Numbered from the stretch's first letter, positions 24,802-32,866 are shown. The stretch: 38,271 bases of DNA from Bacillus andreraoultii (GCF_001244735.1 NZ_LN868935.1:405474-443744); one strand, 5' to 3'. Notes: generated by a model not told the origin, from the letters alone. Translations and numbers: made by a program.

Positions 24802-25107
24802 GAATGTTCACCCACCTAGATATTTTTTCATCTAAATTATCTTATGATAGGGAAAATCGATTAGAACTTGTGTTATGAAATAAGTTAATGATTTGAAAAC
24901 ACCCCCATAGCTGTTTCTGCTACATAATAAATTCGGTTAAACGGTCATCTAGTGTAGTAAGGTCACACGAAATTATCGTAGTTTTTGGTGAAACGTGCTA
25001 TTAAAGCTTCTCTATGAACTTAAAATCCTGAGGTTTACGTTAAAAACTGGCTCATAGAATTTCTCGAACCTGAATTTCCCGAAGTCTGATAAAAACCGAC
25101 TTAAAAA
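24802..25107. other. Gap with dispersed GAATTTCyCGAA repeats
   Basis: There is no gene in this stretch. GAATTTCTCGAA (25057-25068) and GAATTTCCCGAAGT (25072-25085) are two neighbouring copies of the same motif found at the start of the window. Nothing else is supported. Confidence 0.4.
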
Positions 25108-25143
25108 AAGTCACCCGCTTCTCAATGAAAACAGGCGACCTTT
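25108..25143 (-). terminator. Terminator of the TPR/dynamin-like gene
   Basis: On the minus strand AGGTCGCC pairs with GGGTGACTT (with G-T pairs) across a 16-20 nt loop and is followed by seven T. It lies about 12 bp after the stop at 25156. Confidence 0.7.
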
Positions 25144-25155
25144 CTTCTTGTTATT

Positions 25156-27849
25156 CTATTTTATATAAGATAAAGACATTTCCTTTATCTCTACAATATA
25201 TTTATACTGTAATCTTGTTATTTCAAATATTTTTAATGGGTCATGGAATAATTCTGGTTTTCCCCTTAAGTTTTTGAGTTCGCCCGTTGTTTCCGTTATT
25301 TCCCGATTCGTTTCTTCAGCTAATATTTGCAATTCCTCAAAAGCATCCTTAAAGAAAAGTTGAAGGTCTCGTTCAATTCCTTGTTCTAAAAGTAAAAATG
25401 GATTAAAAAATCGATTTGCAATCGTTTCAGCTTCTTGTTCATAGTTTCCATTTTCAATCAATTGCTTAAAACCATTTGCTAGCATATCTTTATTTTGAAT
25501 CATTCGTCCAAAAACTTTTCCAGCACTTTTTAATAATACTTGTTTTGGTGTGTAGCGAAGTAAAATATTGACCGGTTCATAATTAATTCTACTTGTTAAC
25601 CGATCAATATCACGCTGCCAATCTTCTAAAATCTTATAATCACATGTTAATTGTAGTCGCTCTTGACCAATCATTGTATTAAATCCTTGATTGATTTCTT
25701 CTAAAAACATTCTTCCTTCATTTAATTCTGTCCGTGCAATCGTCAACCAATCTGTAATTCTCGTTAAAAATTCTGGCATTACTTCTTCATTCAAATATTG
25801 TTGAATCCGATCGTTCATTTCCTGATTAAGCTCAATATGGATCCGTTGGAAGTCACGTTTCTTTGTAACCATTTTTGCTGTGTCTTTTAATCGGATTGGA
25901 ATTTCCTTCATCATTTCCTTTTTCGTTTCTTCTTTAACTAACATGAACGACTTTTTAATCATATTTACTTTTTCATTCGTTAAGTCTTGGAGCTGATAAA
26001 TTGCCCCATTTACCCTTTGTGCTAAATCTTCCTTTTGCTGTACGGTATCAATTAGTTGGCTTTCGATTTTTTCTCTTTGGTCTAAAAGATTATCCATTAT
26101 TTTTCTTAAGACGTATAAATAACTTTTTATTCGTGTCTGTTTTTGGTCTTTCGTATCCCAACTCGACTGAAGTAAGGCAGCCAATTTGTCTCGTTGTTCA
26201 TTGGTATTTTCGTAATAAATTCGTTCAAATTTTGGATCATGAACAACAATATCCGATAAGTTGCCTCCATTGTATACGAGATATGTTTTTGCTTGTGGGA
26301 ACAGCTGCGGAATTGACTCAATCCATTCTTGTTCAGCTTCGGATACTCCATTTTCACCAATAACCACAAGTAAAGTATCTACTATTCTTAACGTTTCTTT
26401 TAACGAATCGTTTAATACAGGAACACGATTAAGTGATGGAAAATCAATGAACGTTAAATGATTATTCTTTAACATCCCATTTGATAATTGAACTTCATAA
26501 CAAATATTTGCGCCCTTCGTACGTGAAGTCATTCCATTAAATTCCTCAATGGTAAGTTCCCGCTTATGGTAATCCCTGAATTCGATAACTCTTTCCTCAT
26601 TACCATCTTTAAGGAAAGATACCGCATAATCTCGGTGTTTACTAAGTATATCCGTTTGTAAAAATTGTTTTGCAAAACTAGATTTATCATCTTCATTAAA
26701 ACAAATCACACCGACCATTTGATTCGTAAAATCCGTTAACTCTGTTGCAAGCATTTGTAGACGAAGATTTTGATTTAATTGATGATTTTCCGTCCAATGT
26801 TCAATGGCTTCTTGTAGTTCTTTACCTCGATCCATTACATCGACATTCATTTCTGCATTAAATAGTGTTTTTTCTGCAATTTGTAATAAATCTGGGGAAA
26901 ATTGATCTGGAACCATTTCATTCCAAGCAAAAATCGCTGAGGATGGAAGTATTGCATCTTCTTTCACTACTATTTTCATCCAAGCATGTAAATAATTCGG
27001 GATTAGTCCCCTTAATAGATGTAACGAATAATTTCCGTCCATTAATTCGTGATAAGTCTTTTTATAATATTGTGAGAGCGTTCGCCACTGATATTGTTGT
27101 GGTAACTCGGATTCTTTTAAAAATGTATTTATTTCTTTTACCCATTGGAATGTTTCCTTTTCTGATTCGTAGTTTTCCCATAATGCTACCATTAACTGTT
27201 CAAACAGTACCGGTTCTATTTCTAATACCGACTTTAATGCCTGGAAGAAGAAAGTTGGATCAAGCTGTTTTGCATAACCATCCTGAATATACTTTTTTAG
27301 TAATTCAAACCAACCTTTTTCTTTTGTTCGAATTCCTTCTTGAATCGCTAATTCAATCGCACTATACCAATCTTCTTGCTTTTCGAAAAAGGCTCGAGCT
27401 AGTTTCGTTACATTTGGATAGTCCGGATTTATCTGGACTGTTTGTTTAATCGTTTCATCAGCTCGTTTAAATTGTTCCTGTTGAATATAGAGTGAAAATA
27501 ATTGAAGCAATACTTCTGTGCGTAAAGTTAATGAATCCGTCTCAACTGATAAATAAATTGTCTCAGCATCTTGATAGATTCCAAGTTCCATATATGCGTC
27601 GGCAATATTTTTCTTTGCCCATTGGGTAAACCCGTTATGAACATTCTCCCACTTAAAGATAGCTGCTTCATAGTCTTTATTATGATAGTAAACTTCACCT
27701 TGAGCAAAGCGAATATTTGAGGCATCTGGAAATTCCTTCTTTTGCTCTTCTTCAAACAACTCTCCTAATTGTTGAATTGGATGAACAGAACGACCTTCAC
27801 TTATGAGCGTCCGGTAATACATTTTCGATATTAATTGTTTTTCCAACAT
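25156..27849 (-). CDS. TPR protein with a degenerate dynamin-type GTPase domain
   Basis: An 897-residue soluble protein. Residues about 40-300 hold helical repeats of TPR type (for instance RFAQGEVYYHNKDYEAAI and IADAYMELGIYQDAETIYL). About 375-600 resembles the GTPase domain of bacterial dynamin-like proteins, but the P-loop reads FNEDDKSS (384-391) where functional proteins have FNSGKSS or similar: both glycines are replaced, while Lys389 and Ser390 remain. Switch 2 reads DFPSLN (469-474) instead of DTPGLN, and the NKxD-type site is not clear (VYNGGNLSD). The C-terminal 300 residues are long helices, as in dynamin stalks. It probably cannot hydrolyse GTP normally, so it may act as a scaffold in membrane or stress processes. 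The role is unknown. A weak ribosome-binding site precedes the ATG. Confidence 0.75.
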   Translation of the reverse strand: MLEKQLISKMYYRTLISEGRSVHPIQQLGELFEEEQKKEFPDASNIRFAQGEVYYHNKDYEAAIFKWENVHNGFTQWAKKNIADAYMELGIYQDAETIYLSVETDSLTLRTEVLLQLFSLYIQQEQFKRADETIKQTVQINPDYPNVTKLARAFFEKQEDWYSAIELAIQEGIRTKEKGWFELLKKYIQDGYAKQLDPTFFFQALKSVLEIEPVLFEQLMVALWENYESEKETFQWVKEINTFLKESELPQQYQWRTLSQYYKKTYHELMDGNYSLHLLRGLIPNYLHAWMKIVVKEDAILPSSAIFAWNEMVPDQFSPDLLQIAEKTLFNAEMNVDVMDRGKELQEAIEHWTENHQLNQNLRLQMLATELTDFTNQMVGVICFNEDDKSSFAKQFLQTDILSKHRDYAVSFLKDGNEERVIEFRDYHKRELTIEEFNGMTSRTKGANICYEVQLSNGMLKNNHLTFIDFPSLNRVPVLNDSLKETLRIVDTLLVVIGENGVSEAEQEWIESIPQLFPQAKTYLVYNGGNLSDIVVHDPKFERIYYENTNEQRDKLAALLQSSWDTKDQKQTRIKSYLYVLRKIMDNLLDQREKIESQLIDTVQQKEDLAQRVNGAIYQLQDLTNEKVNMIKKSFMLVKEETKKEMMKEIPIRLKDTAKMVTKKRDFQRIHIELNQEMNDRIQQYLNEEVMPEFLTRITDWLTIARTELNEGRMFLEEINQGFNTMIGQERLQLTCDYKILEDWQRDIDRLTSRINYEPVNILLRYTPKQVLLKSAGKVFGRMIQNKDMLANGFKQLIENGNYEQEAETIANRFFNPFLLLEQGIERDLQLFFKDAFEELQILAEETNREITETTGELKNLRGKPELFHDPLKIFEITRLQYKYIVEIKEMSLSYIK

Positions 27850-27972
27850 ATGATCACCTAGTATTCTGTATTTGAGATCCTTATTAAAATATTCAATTCT
27901 TTAATAAACTATTCTAACAAACTATATTCTCCATTATATTGCAAATTCCTTTCAATTTCACAACATTGTAAA

Positions 27973-28083
27973 GGGGCTGTCCAGAAAGTCGTATTTTTGA
28001 TTTCTAGATGCCCTATTCTTGTTTCAAAACCTTTATATATCAACATTCTTAATTAACATGGATATCCCTTTTCGGACAGCCCC
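27973..28083. mobile_element. MITE-like element, 111-bp copy
   Basis: It carries perfect 10-bp terminal inverted repeats GGGGCTGTCC / GGACAGCCCC. Read on the minus strand it matches the 224-bp copy at 14101: the left end GAAAAGGGATATCCA, the middle GAATGTTGATATA, and the right end ATCAAAAATACGACTTTCT next to the terminal repeat. It lacks about 110 bp of the interior. It begins 4 bp after the stop of the yuiD-like gene and could terminate its transcript. No target-site duplication is obvious. Confidence 0.7.
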
Positions 28084-28087
28084 TTCT

Positions 28088-28543
28088 TTATTCGAATATT
28101 TTGTATGAAATGAAGCCACTTACAATTCCAAATAAAGCACCTGCTAACACTTCGATTGGTTGATGACCTAATCGTTCACGCAATTTCCGAATTTTCCGGT
28201 CATGATAATGATGATCTTTTTGACCACGAATGCGTTCGACTTCTTCTTCAAGTTTATTAACTTTAATCGTTAATTCTCCCGCTTGTCTCCGCACTCCTTG
28301 GGCATCATACATTACAAGCAAGCCAAAAATGGAAGCAAGCGCAAAGTCAACCGTTTTAACCCCTCTTTTTAAAGCAATATACGTTGCTAACGAAGATACA
28401 CCTGCCGAATGGGAGCTTGGCATACCACCCGTTTCTAAAAGAAGTCGCCAATCCCATTTTTCGCCGCCAATTTTTTTAACTGGAATTTTCAAAAATTGGG
28501 CAATTCCAATTGTGGCAAGGGCTGTAATAATTGATTTATTCAA
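28088..28543 (-). CDS. yuiD: Divergent PAP2 family membrane protein (YuiD-like)
   Basis: A 151-residue membrane protein of the divergent PAP2 (DUF212) family. It shows the motif ETGGMPSSHSAGVSSLAT with the PSSHS phosphatase signature, LLVMYDAQGVRRQAGE and the C-terminal RERLGHQPIEVLAGALFG (the conserved GH..EV). Related proteins are lipid phosphatase-like, but substrates in Bacillus are unknown. Start choice: the longest frame begins GTG at 28552, but that codon is part of the GAGGTGG Shine-Dalgarno; TTG at 28543 lies 5 nt downstream of it and gives the expected N-terminus. The ribosome-binding site is inside an inverted repeat (28546-28586), so translation may be regulated. Confidence 0.85.
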   Translation of the reverse strand: MNKSIITALATIGIAQFLKIPVKKIGGEKWDWRLLLETGGMPSSHSAGVSSLATYIALKRGVKTVDFALASIFGLLVMYDAQGVRRQAGELTIKVNKLEEEVERIRGQKDHHYHDRKIRKLRERLGHQPIEVLAGALFGIVSGFISYKIFE

Positions 28544-28545
28544 TA

Positions 28546-28586
28546 AAACCACCTCTTCTTTAGTTTTCTAATAAAGGAGGTGGTTT
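28546..28586 (-). promoter_or_regulatory. Inverted repeat covering the yuiD ribosome-binding site
   Basis: AAACCACCTC (28546-28555) and GAGGTGGTTT (28577-28586) are perfect 10-bp inverted repeats separated by 21 nt. On the minus strand the 3' arm contains the GAGGTGG Shine-Dalgarno and ends right at the start codon. The hairpin lies between the threonine exporter genes and yuiD and could act as terminator of the former, as translation control of the latter, or both. Confidence 0.55.
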
Positions 28587-28614
28587 ATGTATGTTAATTT
28601 TATTCGGTCAGATG

Positions 28615-29064
28615 CTAGTCTAATTCCTTTACTTTTCTATTATCGATTCGATTTTTGTATAAATTGTTAAAAACCTCTGATAAAATAATACCAATCGCAA
28701 TCGCACCTGCAATTAATAGTACCTTTGCAAAAAATTCAATTGCTAAAGAGTAATGATTACTTACAAAGTTTCGCATCGCATTATAAGCAAGTCCTCCTGG
28801 TACAAGTGGAATAATTCCTCCAACTATAAAAATAATAACAGGTGTTTTATACATTCTTGCAAAGACATGACTTAATAATGATATAGCAAAGGCAGACACA
28901 AAACTTGAAAGTACAGCACTATGCCCTATTGATATCATATAAAAATAAATAAACCAACCAATCATTCCGACTAATCCACATTTAATAATGGCCTTTTTGG
29001 GTACATTAAAAACAATCCCCATACCACTTGTTGCAATAAAACTCATTACGAGCTGGGCAAACAT
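28615..29064 (-). CDS. Threonine/serine exporter, small subunit (ThrE C-terminal half, YjjB-like)
   Basis: A 149-residue protein with four or five membrane helices, of the ThrE_2/DUF3815 kind. The conserved core IIFIVGGIIPLVPGGLAYNAM fits the family. It corresponds to the C-terminal half of the single-chain ThrE exporter of Corynebacterium; in Firmicutes it is commonly a separate protein that pairs with a YjjP-like subunit, here encoded by the gene directly upstream (43 bp gap). Start: GTG at 29073 overlaps the AGGTGG ribosome-binding site, so ATG at 29064 (5 nt after it) is preferred. Export of Thr/Ser or of dicarboxylates has been proposed for such pairs; the substrate here is inferred. Confidence 0.85.
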   Translation of the reverse strand: MFAQLVMSFIATSGMGIVFNVPKKAIIKCGLVGMIGWFIYFYMISIGHSAVLSSFVSAFAISLLSHVFARMYKTPVIIFIVGGIIPLVPGGLAYNAMRNFVSNHYSLAIEFFAKVLLIAGAIAIGIILSEVFNNLYKNRIDNRKVKELD

Positions 29065-29107
29065 TTTTACCACCTACGCTTATTTTATTATTACATATAT
29101 CATACCG

Positions 29108-29905
29108 TTAATACGGAATGATTTCGAAAACAACCGCGATTCCAGAACCAATGGCAAAAGCGGTTAATAATGCCTCGGCTCCTTTCGTCAAACCCGATAC
29201 AAGGTGGCCAGCCATTAAATCACGAATCGCATTCGTAATGAGCAATCCGGGAACTAATGGCATGACAGAACCAATAATGATTTTATCAATTTCAACACCG
29301 TGTCCAAAATAAATAAGTGAATAGGCAACTAGTCCAATGATGAGAGAAGCAATAAATTCAGAAAAAAATCGAATTCGAACATACGGTTGAATAGTTAAAA
29401 AGAAGAAATAACCAATTCCTCCAGCAATGAACCCGGGAAGAACATCAATCCATTTTCCTAAAAACATAATGACAAAACAACCACTTACAATGCCAGCTGC
29501 AAATATTTGTAGCCATATCGGGTATGCGTCGTTACGTTTCTTTATTTCTTTTAATTTCCCGTAAGCCTCCTCTAACGTCCAGTTTCCTTCACTAATTTCC
29601 CTAGAAAGATGATTTACGATGGCAATTTTATTTAAGTCTGTTGTTCGATAATCGATTCGTTTCATTTTCATTTTCGTAGTCAAAGGATATGAGTTGTATT
29701 CATCACCATCTAATGAAAAAATGATAACGGTTGGTGTTACATAACTTTCAGCTTGTTCCGCTCCATAACTAAGGGCAATTCTAACCATTGTATCTTCCAC
29801 TCGGTACGTTTCTGCCCCACTTTCTAACATAATCTCACCCGCGAGCAAACAAACTTCCATAATGTTTGCTTTTCTCTTAGCTATACGATCCACATATTTC
29901 ACCAC
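29108..29905 (-). CDS. Threonine/serine exporter, large subunit (ThrE N-terminal half, YjjP-like)
   Basis: A 265-residue protein of the ThrE_1/DUF1212 family. The soluble N-terminal part carries LLAGEIMLESGAETYRVEDT, which is the family signature, and YVTPTVIIFS. Four or five membrane helices follow, with VMPLVPGLLITNAIRDL, the counterpart of the VPGG motif in its partner. It is first in a two-gene operon with the small subunit. The start is GTG at 29905, with AGGAAAG at 8 nt; a second GTG follows directly, so the exact start is uncertain by one codon. Confidence 0.85.
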   Translation of the reverse strand: MVKYVDRIAKRKANIMEVCLLAGEIMLESGAETYRVEDTMVRIALSYGAEQAESYVTPTVIIFSLDGDEYNSYPLTTKMKMKRIDYRTTDLNKIAIVNHLSREISEGNWTLEEAYGKLKEIKKRNDAYPIWLQIFAAGIVSGCFVIMFLGKWIDVLPGFIAGGIGYFFFLTIQPYVRIRFFSEFIASLIIGLVAYSLIYFGHGVEIDKIIIGSVMPLVPGLLITNAIRDLMAGHLVSGLTKGAEALLTAFAIGSGIAVVFEIIPY

Positions 29906-30089
29906 GATTCTTTCCTATATGTTAAATATATTTAGATAAGTTTCTTCAATAGATCAGGCTTTGTATGCACTCCATTAATACAGTTTAACGAACCCAATGC
30001 GTTCAAGCAATGGAATTTTTTCGTATGAAATATGTCTTTTTTGGATTAGACAAAATTGGGAAAACGCCCGGTCAAATTTAGACACCTGT

Positions 30090-30098
30090 CATAAAGTA
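30090..30098 (+). promoter_or_regulatory. Possible sporulation-type -10 element
   Basis: CATAAAGTA matches CATAnnnTA (sigma-E/K type -10). It lies about 33 bp before the GTG of the coiled-coil gene. The -35 part is not convincing, so this is weak. Confidence 0.3.
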
Positions 30099-30131
30099 TA
30101 AAGGAATAACAAGTGAGGAGAGTGTTGACCC

Positions 30132-30500
30132 GTGTACCCTTATCATTACTACTACCCAGATTATTCAGTCGTTCCTTTTGAAAGGAACGAATCCAATTAT
30201 ATGCCCTATAGCGAAGATTTATCTAGACAAAATCCCCATTTAGAAAGACGGATAGCCCAACTAGAAAGACAAAATGAACGACAAACAGAAGAGTTATCAA
30301 GACAAAATAAGGAAATTGGCCGCATAAATCAAGAAATTAAACGGATAAACCAAGAAATTCAACGAGTGAATACAGAAGTGACAAGATTAAATGGCGTAAA
30401 TCAGCAGCAAACACGAAGATTACAACGGCTAAATCAACGACTTCGTACAGTTGAACGTCAATTTAATTTTCCTTTCACACCAACTGAAGATGGATTTTAG
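30132..30500 (+). CDS. Heptad-repeat coiled-coil protein, unknown function
   Basis: A 122-residue protein. The N-terminus is Tyr/Pro-rich (MYPYHYYYPDYSVVPF), typical of some spore coat and cell-surface proteins of Bacillus. Residues about 35-112 form a regular coiled coil in heptads: INQEIKR-INQEIQR and then VNTEVTR-LNGVNQQ are consecutive. It has neither cysteines nor a membrane segment. The start is GTG at 30132, with GAGGAG about 12 nt upstream. A CATAAAGTA sequence at 30090 resembles the -10 of late sporulation sigma factors (CATAnnnTA), and a strong terminator follows. A spore-coat role is a guess from composition only. Confidence 0.7.
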   Translation: MYPYHYYYPDYSVVPFERNESNYMPYSEDLSRQNPHLERRIAQLERQNERQTEELSRQNKEIGRINQEIKRINQEIQRVNTEVTRLNGVNQQQTRRLQRLNQRLRTVERQFNFPFTPTEDGF

Positions 30501-30524
30501 AAGGTTTTCACGAATGAGTAATAT

Positions 30525-30564
30525 AAGCCTAAAAGGATGCGACGATCGCTCTTTTAGGCTTTTT
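30525..30564 (+). terminator. Terminator of the coiled-coil gene
   Basis: AAGCCTAAAAG / CTTTTAGGCTT form a perfect 11-bp stem around a 15-nt loop, followed by a T-run; it lies 24 bp after the stop. Confidence 0.9.
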
Positions 30565-30782
30565 CCTTTTGGCGAGTTTTTATGGCCTAGAATTAACTCA
30601 CTTTTTGTCACCCTAAGACTAGGACGACCTGTTTTTCCAAGTGAACATCACTAATTTCACGAGACAATCTAGACACAAAATTAACTTCTCATTTCCTCAG
30701 GTAGTAACTGTCCAATTCTAGTTGAAATTCTCCATATTAAGTCATTCAGTGACATTCTATGAACTCGAGGTTCCACTTCATC

Positions 30783-30811
30783 TTGTTATTCTATAAAATA
30801 AATTGTATAAT
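30783..30811 (+). promoter_or_regulatory. Sigma-A promoter of queT
   Basis: TTGTTA (30783-30788), a 17-bp spacer and a perfect TATAAT (30806-30811). Transcription would start about 20 bp before the preQ1 aptamer. Confidence 0.8.
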
Positions 30812-30839
30812 AGATTACGCTATTTTCCGGTGAATCCGG

Positions 30840-30885
30840 CGTGGTTCGTGACCATCCCACGAAAAAAAACTACGGAAAGGATCCT
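30840..30885 (+). promoter_or_regulatory. PreQ1-I riboswitch upstream of queT
   Basis: The aptamer aligns with the preQ1-I consensus: CGTGG (P1, 5' side), TTC, loop GTGACCAT, CCCACG (P1, 3' side), an A-rich tail of eight A, then ACTACGG forming the pseudoknot with the loop. The Shine-Dalgarno AAAGGA follows within a few nucleotides, so ligand binding likely hides the ribosome-binding site (translational control). The ligand preQ1 is the queuosine precursor, agreeing with the downstream transporter. Evidence is direct sequence match plus gene context. Confidence 0.85.
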
Positions 30886-30892
30886 TTATAAA

Positions 30893-31390
30893 ATGAAAAT
30901 TAGAACGATTACTGTCAATGGCATTATTGCAGCACTGTACATTGCCATTACTGCAGTTATCCAACCCATTGCCTTCTCCAGTATTCAATTTCGAGTACCA
31001 GAGATTTTTAACCATCTCGTTGTCTTTCATAAAAAGTATTTCTTCGGCGTTGTCATTGGGGTGTTTTTCTCAAATTTATTTTTCTCAACAATGAATCCCT
31101 ATGATTTAATTTTTGGAGTTGCCCACTCGATTATTTCTCTAGCCCTCACTATTTTTATCGGCAAGTTTGTTACAAATAAATGGTTACTGATGACGATTAA
31201 CTCGTTTATTTTCTCATTTTTGATTTTTATTATTGCGTTTGAAATCAAAATTGCTACCGGATTTTCTGTTTGGGATACAAGTTTTCCATTTTTAGAAACA
31301 TGGGGAATATTAGCAATTGGAGAGTTTGGCGTTATGATAATTGGAATGCCAATCATGCATGCAATCCATAAACGAGGGGTCTTAGACTAG
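30893..31390 (+). CDS. queT: QueT queuosine-precursor ECF transporter S component
   Basis: A 165-residue membrane protein with about five or six helices, of the QueT family, the substrate-binding S component of an energy-coupling factor transporter for queuosine precursors (preQ1/queuine-type). Characteristic parts are AALYIAITAVIQPIAF, IQFRVPEIFNHLVVF and FFSNLFFSTMNPYDLIFG. A preQ1-I riboswitch just upstream strongly supports the assignment. The energising ECF module is not encoded here and would be shared from elsewhere. Start: ATG at 30893 after AAAGGA; a longer open frame starting 30803 would translate the riboswitch, so it is not used. Confidence 0.92.
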   Translation: MKIRTITVNGIIAALYIAITAVIQPIAFSSIQFRVPEIFNHLVVFHKKYFFGVVIGVFFSNLFFSTMNPYDLIFGVAHSIISLALTIFIGKFVTNKWLLMTINSFIFSFLIFIIAFEIKIATGFSVWDTSFPFLETWGILAIGEFGVMIIGMPIMHAIHKRGVLD

Positions 31391-31430
31391 AGGAATTTTT
31401 GCTTGATCACATAACAACACGATAAAATAT

Positions 31431-31470
31431 AGGCTGCCTGAAAAGGAATCCCCTTTTTTAGGACAGCCTT
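31431..31470. terminator. Bidirectional terminator, minimal copy of the inverted-repeat element
   Basis: AGGCTGCCTGAAAAGG and CCTTTTTTAGGACAGCCT form a hairpin in the gap between convergent queT and hemY. Both arms resemble the ends of the MITE-like elements: GGCTGyCy-GAAAAGG-ATnCC and (minus strand) GGCTGTCCTAAAAAAGGGG. It therefore looks like two element ends joined with no interior, used as a terminator for both genes. Confidence 0.65.
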
Positions 31471-31475
31471 GTTGT

Positions 31476-32861
31476 CTATTCACCAATAATCTCTCGCGCT
31501 ACATCAATTCCATTTTCAATACAATCTGGAATCCCTACGCCATAATATGAACACCCTGCTAAATAAACACCAGGATAATATTCTTGTACTCGTTTTTCCA
31601 ATGAATCGACTACTTTCGGATGGTTTATTTGATATGTTGGCATTTGATTCGTCCATTTCGTAACTTCGCACACAACCGGTTCTTCTGTAATTCCTAGACT
31701 TTTTTCGATATCATTGCGCGCAATTTTCAATAACTCATCTGTATTCATATCACGGATAACCGAATATTTTGGATGGCTACTTTTATAAAACAATCGTACA
31801 AGTAAATTGCCTATAGTCGATGTATGTTTCCATTTTCGGCTCGTCCAAGTACAAGCATTGCAATATAGGTCCTCCGCATTTGGCGCAAGATACCCTGTTC
31901 CATTTTCTGGTAAAGCCTCATCCGGGATTGAATAACCTAAATAGACGCTAATTAGTGAACTCGCTTTCAAATTTGAAAATATCTCTTGGATTTGTTCATT
32001 GTTTAATAGCCGGCTCGCCTCTGTATGTGGGATACTCAAAATGATTGAATTTGCCTCAATCATTTGTCCATTTTGAAAATGAACTTGATACATATTTTTA
32101 TCAATTTTATCAATTTGTACAACTTCATGTTCTAGTAAAAGTTCTACATCTGTTAACTTCTCAACAATTGTTTGTGCGATTGTACTCAATCCATCAGCAA
32201 ACGAAAGGAATTTTTTATCTCCATCACGAATAAACTGTTCCTTATTCGCTTCAATCCCTTTCATAATACTTCCATATTTCTCCTTATATTGTAAAACATA
32301 TGGAAGCGTTGAGCCGATCGTTAAGTTATATAATGAACCAGAATAGACGCCTGATAATACTGGTGCAATTTGCTTTTCTACTAATTCTTTTCCTAAATAA
32401 TATTCAAGAAAATCACCTATCGAGTCATCCTCCGTGAATTGACGGTCATTTAAATAGTAATCTTTAAGGGCCTCCACTTTCCCTTCCGCCGAGAGTAACG
32501 TCGTTTCTGCTAATGACCGGATACTAGCCGGAATTCCAAAAACCGCCTCTCTTGGGATTTGTTTAAGCCCTTCTTCTGTATAAAGATAGGACGTACCAAC
32601 CGCATTGTATACCGTATGCTCCTCTAATCCAAGTTCCTTTAGAAGTCCAGAGTCGCTCAGCTTTCGTGCAACAATTGAATCCGCGCCTGCCTCCATAATA
32701 AAACCTTCCTCTTTCACGGTCCGAATTTTTCCTCCAAAAGAAGAAGATGCTTCCGCTAAAATAAGACGTATTTTTCGTTTTTGTTTTTTCATCTGCTTTT
32801 GCAACTCATACATTGCGGATAATCCCGTTATTCCCCCACCAATAACTAATACTGTCTCCAT
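31476..32861 (-). CDS. hemY: Coproporphyrinogen/protoporphyrinogen oxidase HemY (CgoX)
   Basis: An FAD-dependent oxidase that in Firmicutes converts coproporphyrinogen III to coproporphyrin III in the coproporphyrin-dependent haem pathway. It has 461 residues. The N-terminal Rossmann motif VIGGGITGLSAMYEL binds FAD; GGKIRT follows as in the amine oxidase family, and the C-terminal YLAGCSYYGVGIPDCIENG closes the FAD site. Start: GTG at 32870 lies immediately after GAGGA, too close, while ATG at 32861 is 8 nt from AGGAG. The upstream DUF1836 gene ends 5 bp before this start, so the two form an operon. The usual hemE and hemH neighbours are absent here. Confidence 0.93.
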   Translation of the reverse strand: METVLVIGGGITGLSAMYELQKQMKKQKRKIRLILAEASSSFGGKIRTVKEEGFIMEAGADSIVARKLSDSGLLKELGLEEHTVYNAVGTSYLYTEEGLKQIPREAVFGIPASIRSLAETTLLSAEGKVEALKDYYLNDRQFTEDDSIGDFLEYYLGKELVEKQIAPVLSGVYSGSLYNLTIGSTLPYVLQYKEKYGSIMKGIEANKEQFIRDGDKKFLSFADGLSTIAQTIVEKLTDVELLLEHEVVQIDKIDKNMYQVHFQNGQMIEANSIILSIPHTEASRLLNNEQIQEIFSNLKASSLISVYLGYSIPDEALPENGTGYLAPNAEDLYCNACTWTSRKWKHTSTIGNLLVRLFYKSSHPKYSVIRDMNTDELLKIARNDIEKSLGITEEPVVCEVTKWTNQMPTYQINHPKVVDSLEKRVQEYYPGVYLAGCSYYGVGIPDCIENGIDVAREIIGE

Positions 32862-32866
32862 CCTTT

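Noticed and set aside
28561-28667. Plus-strand AAAGGAGGTGG followed by ATG (27-codon ORF)
   Set aside because: The Shine-Dalgarno look is a by-product of the inverted repeat that carries the yuiD ribosome-binding site; the ORF is antisense to the exporter gene end.
30451-30654. 67-codon plus-strand ORF
   Set aside because: It overlaps the end of the coiled-coil gene and its terminator, and resembles no protein.
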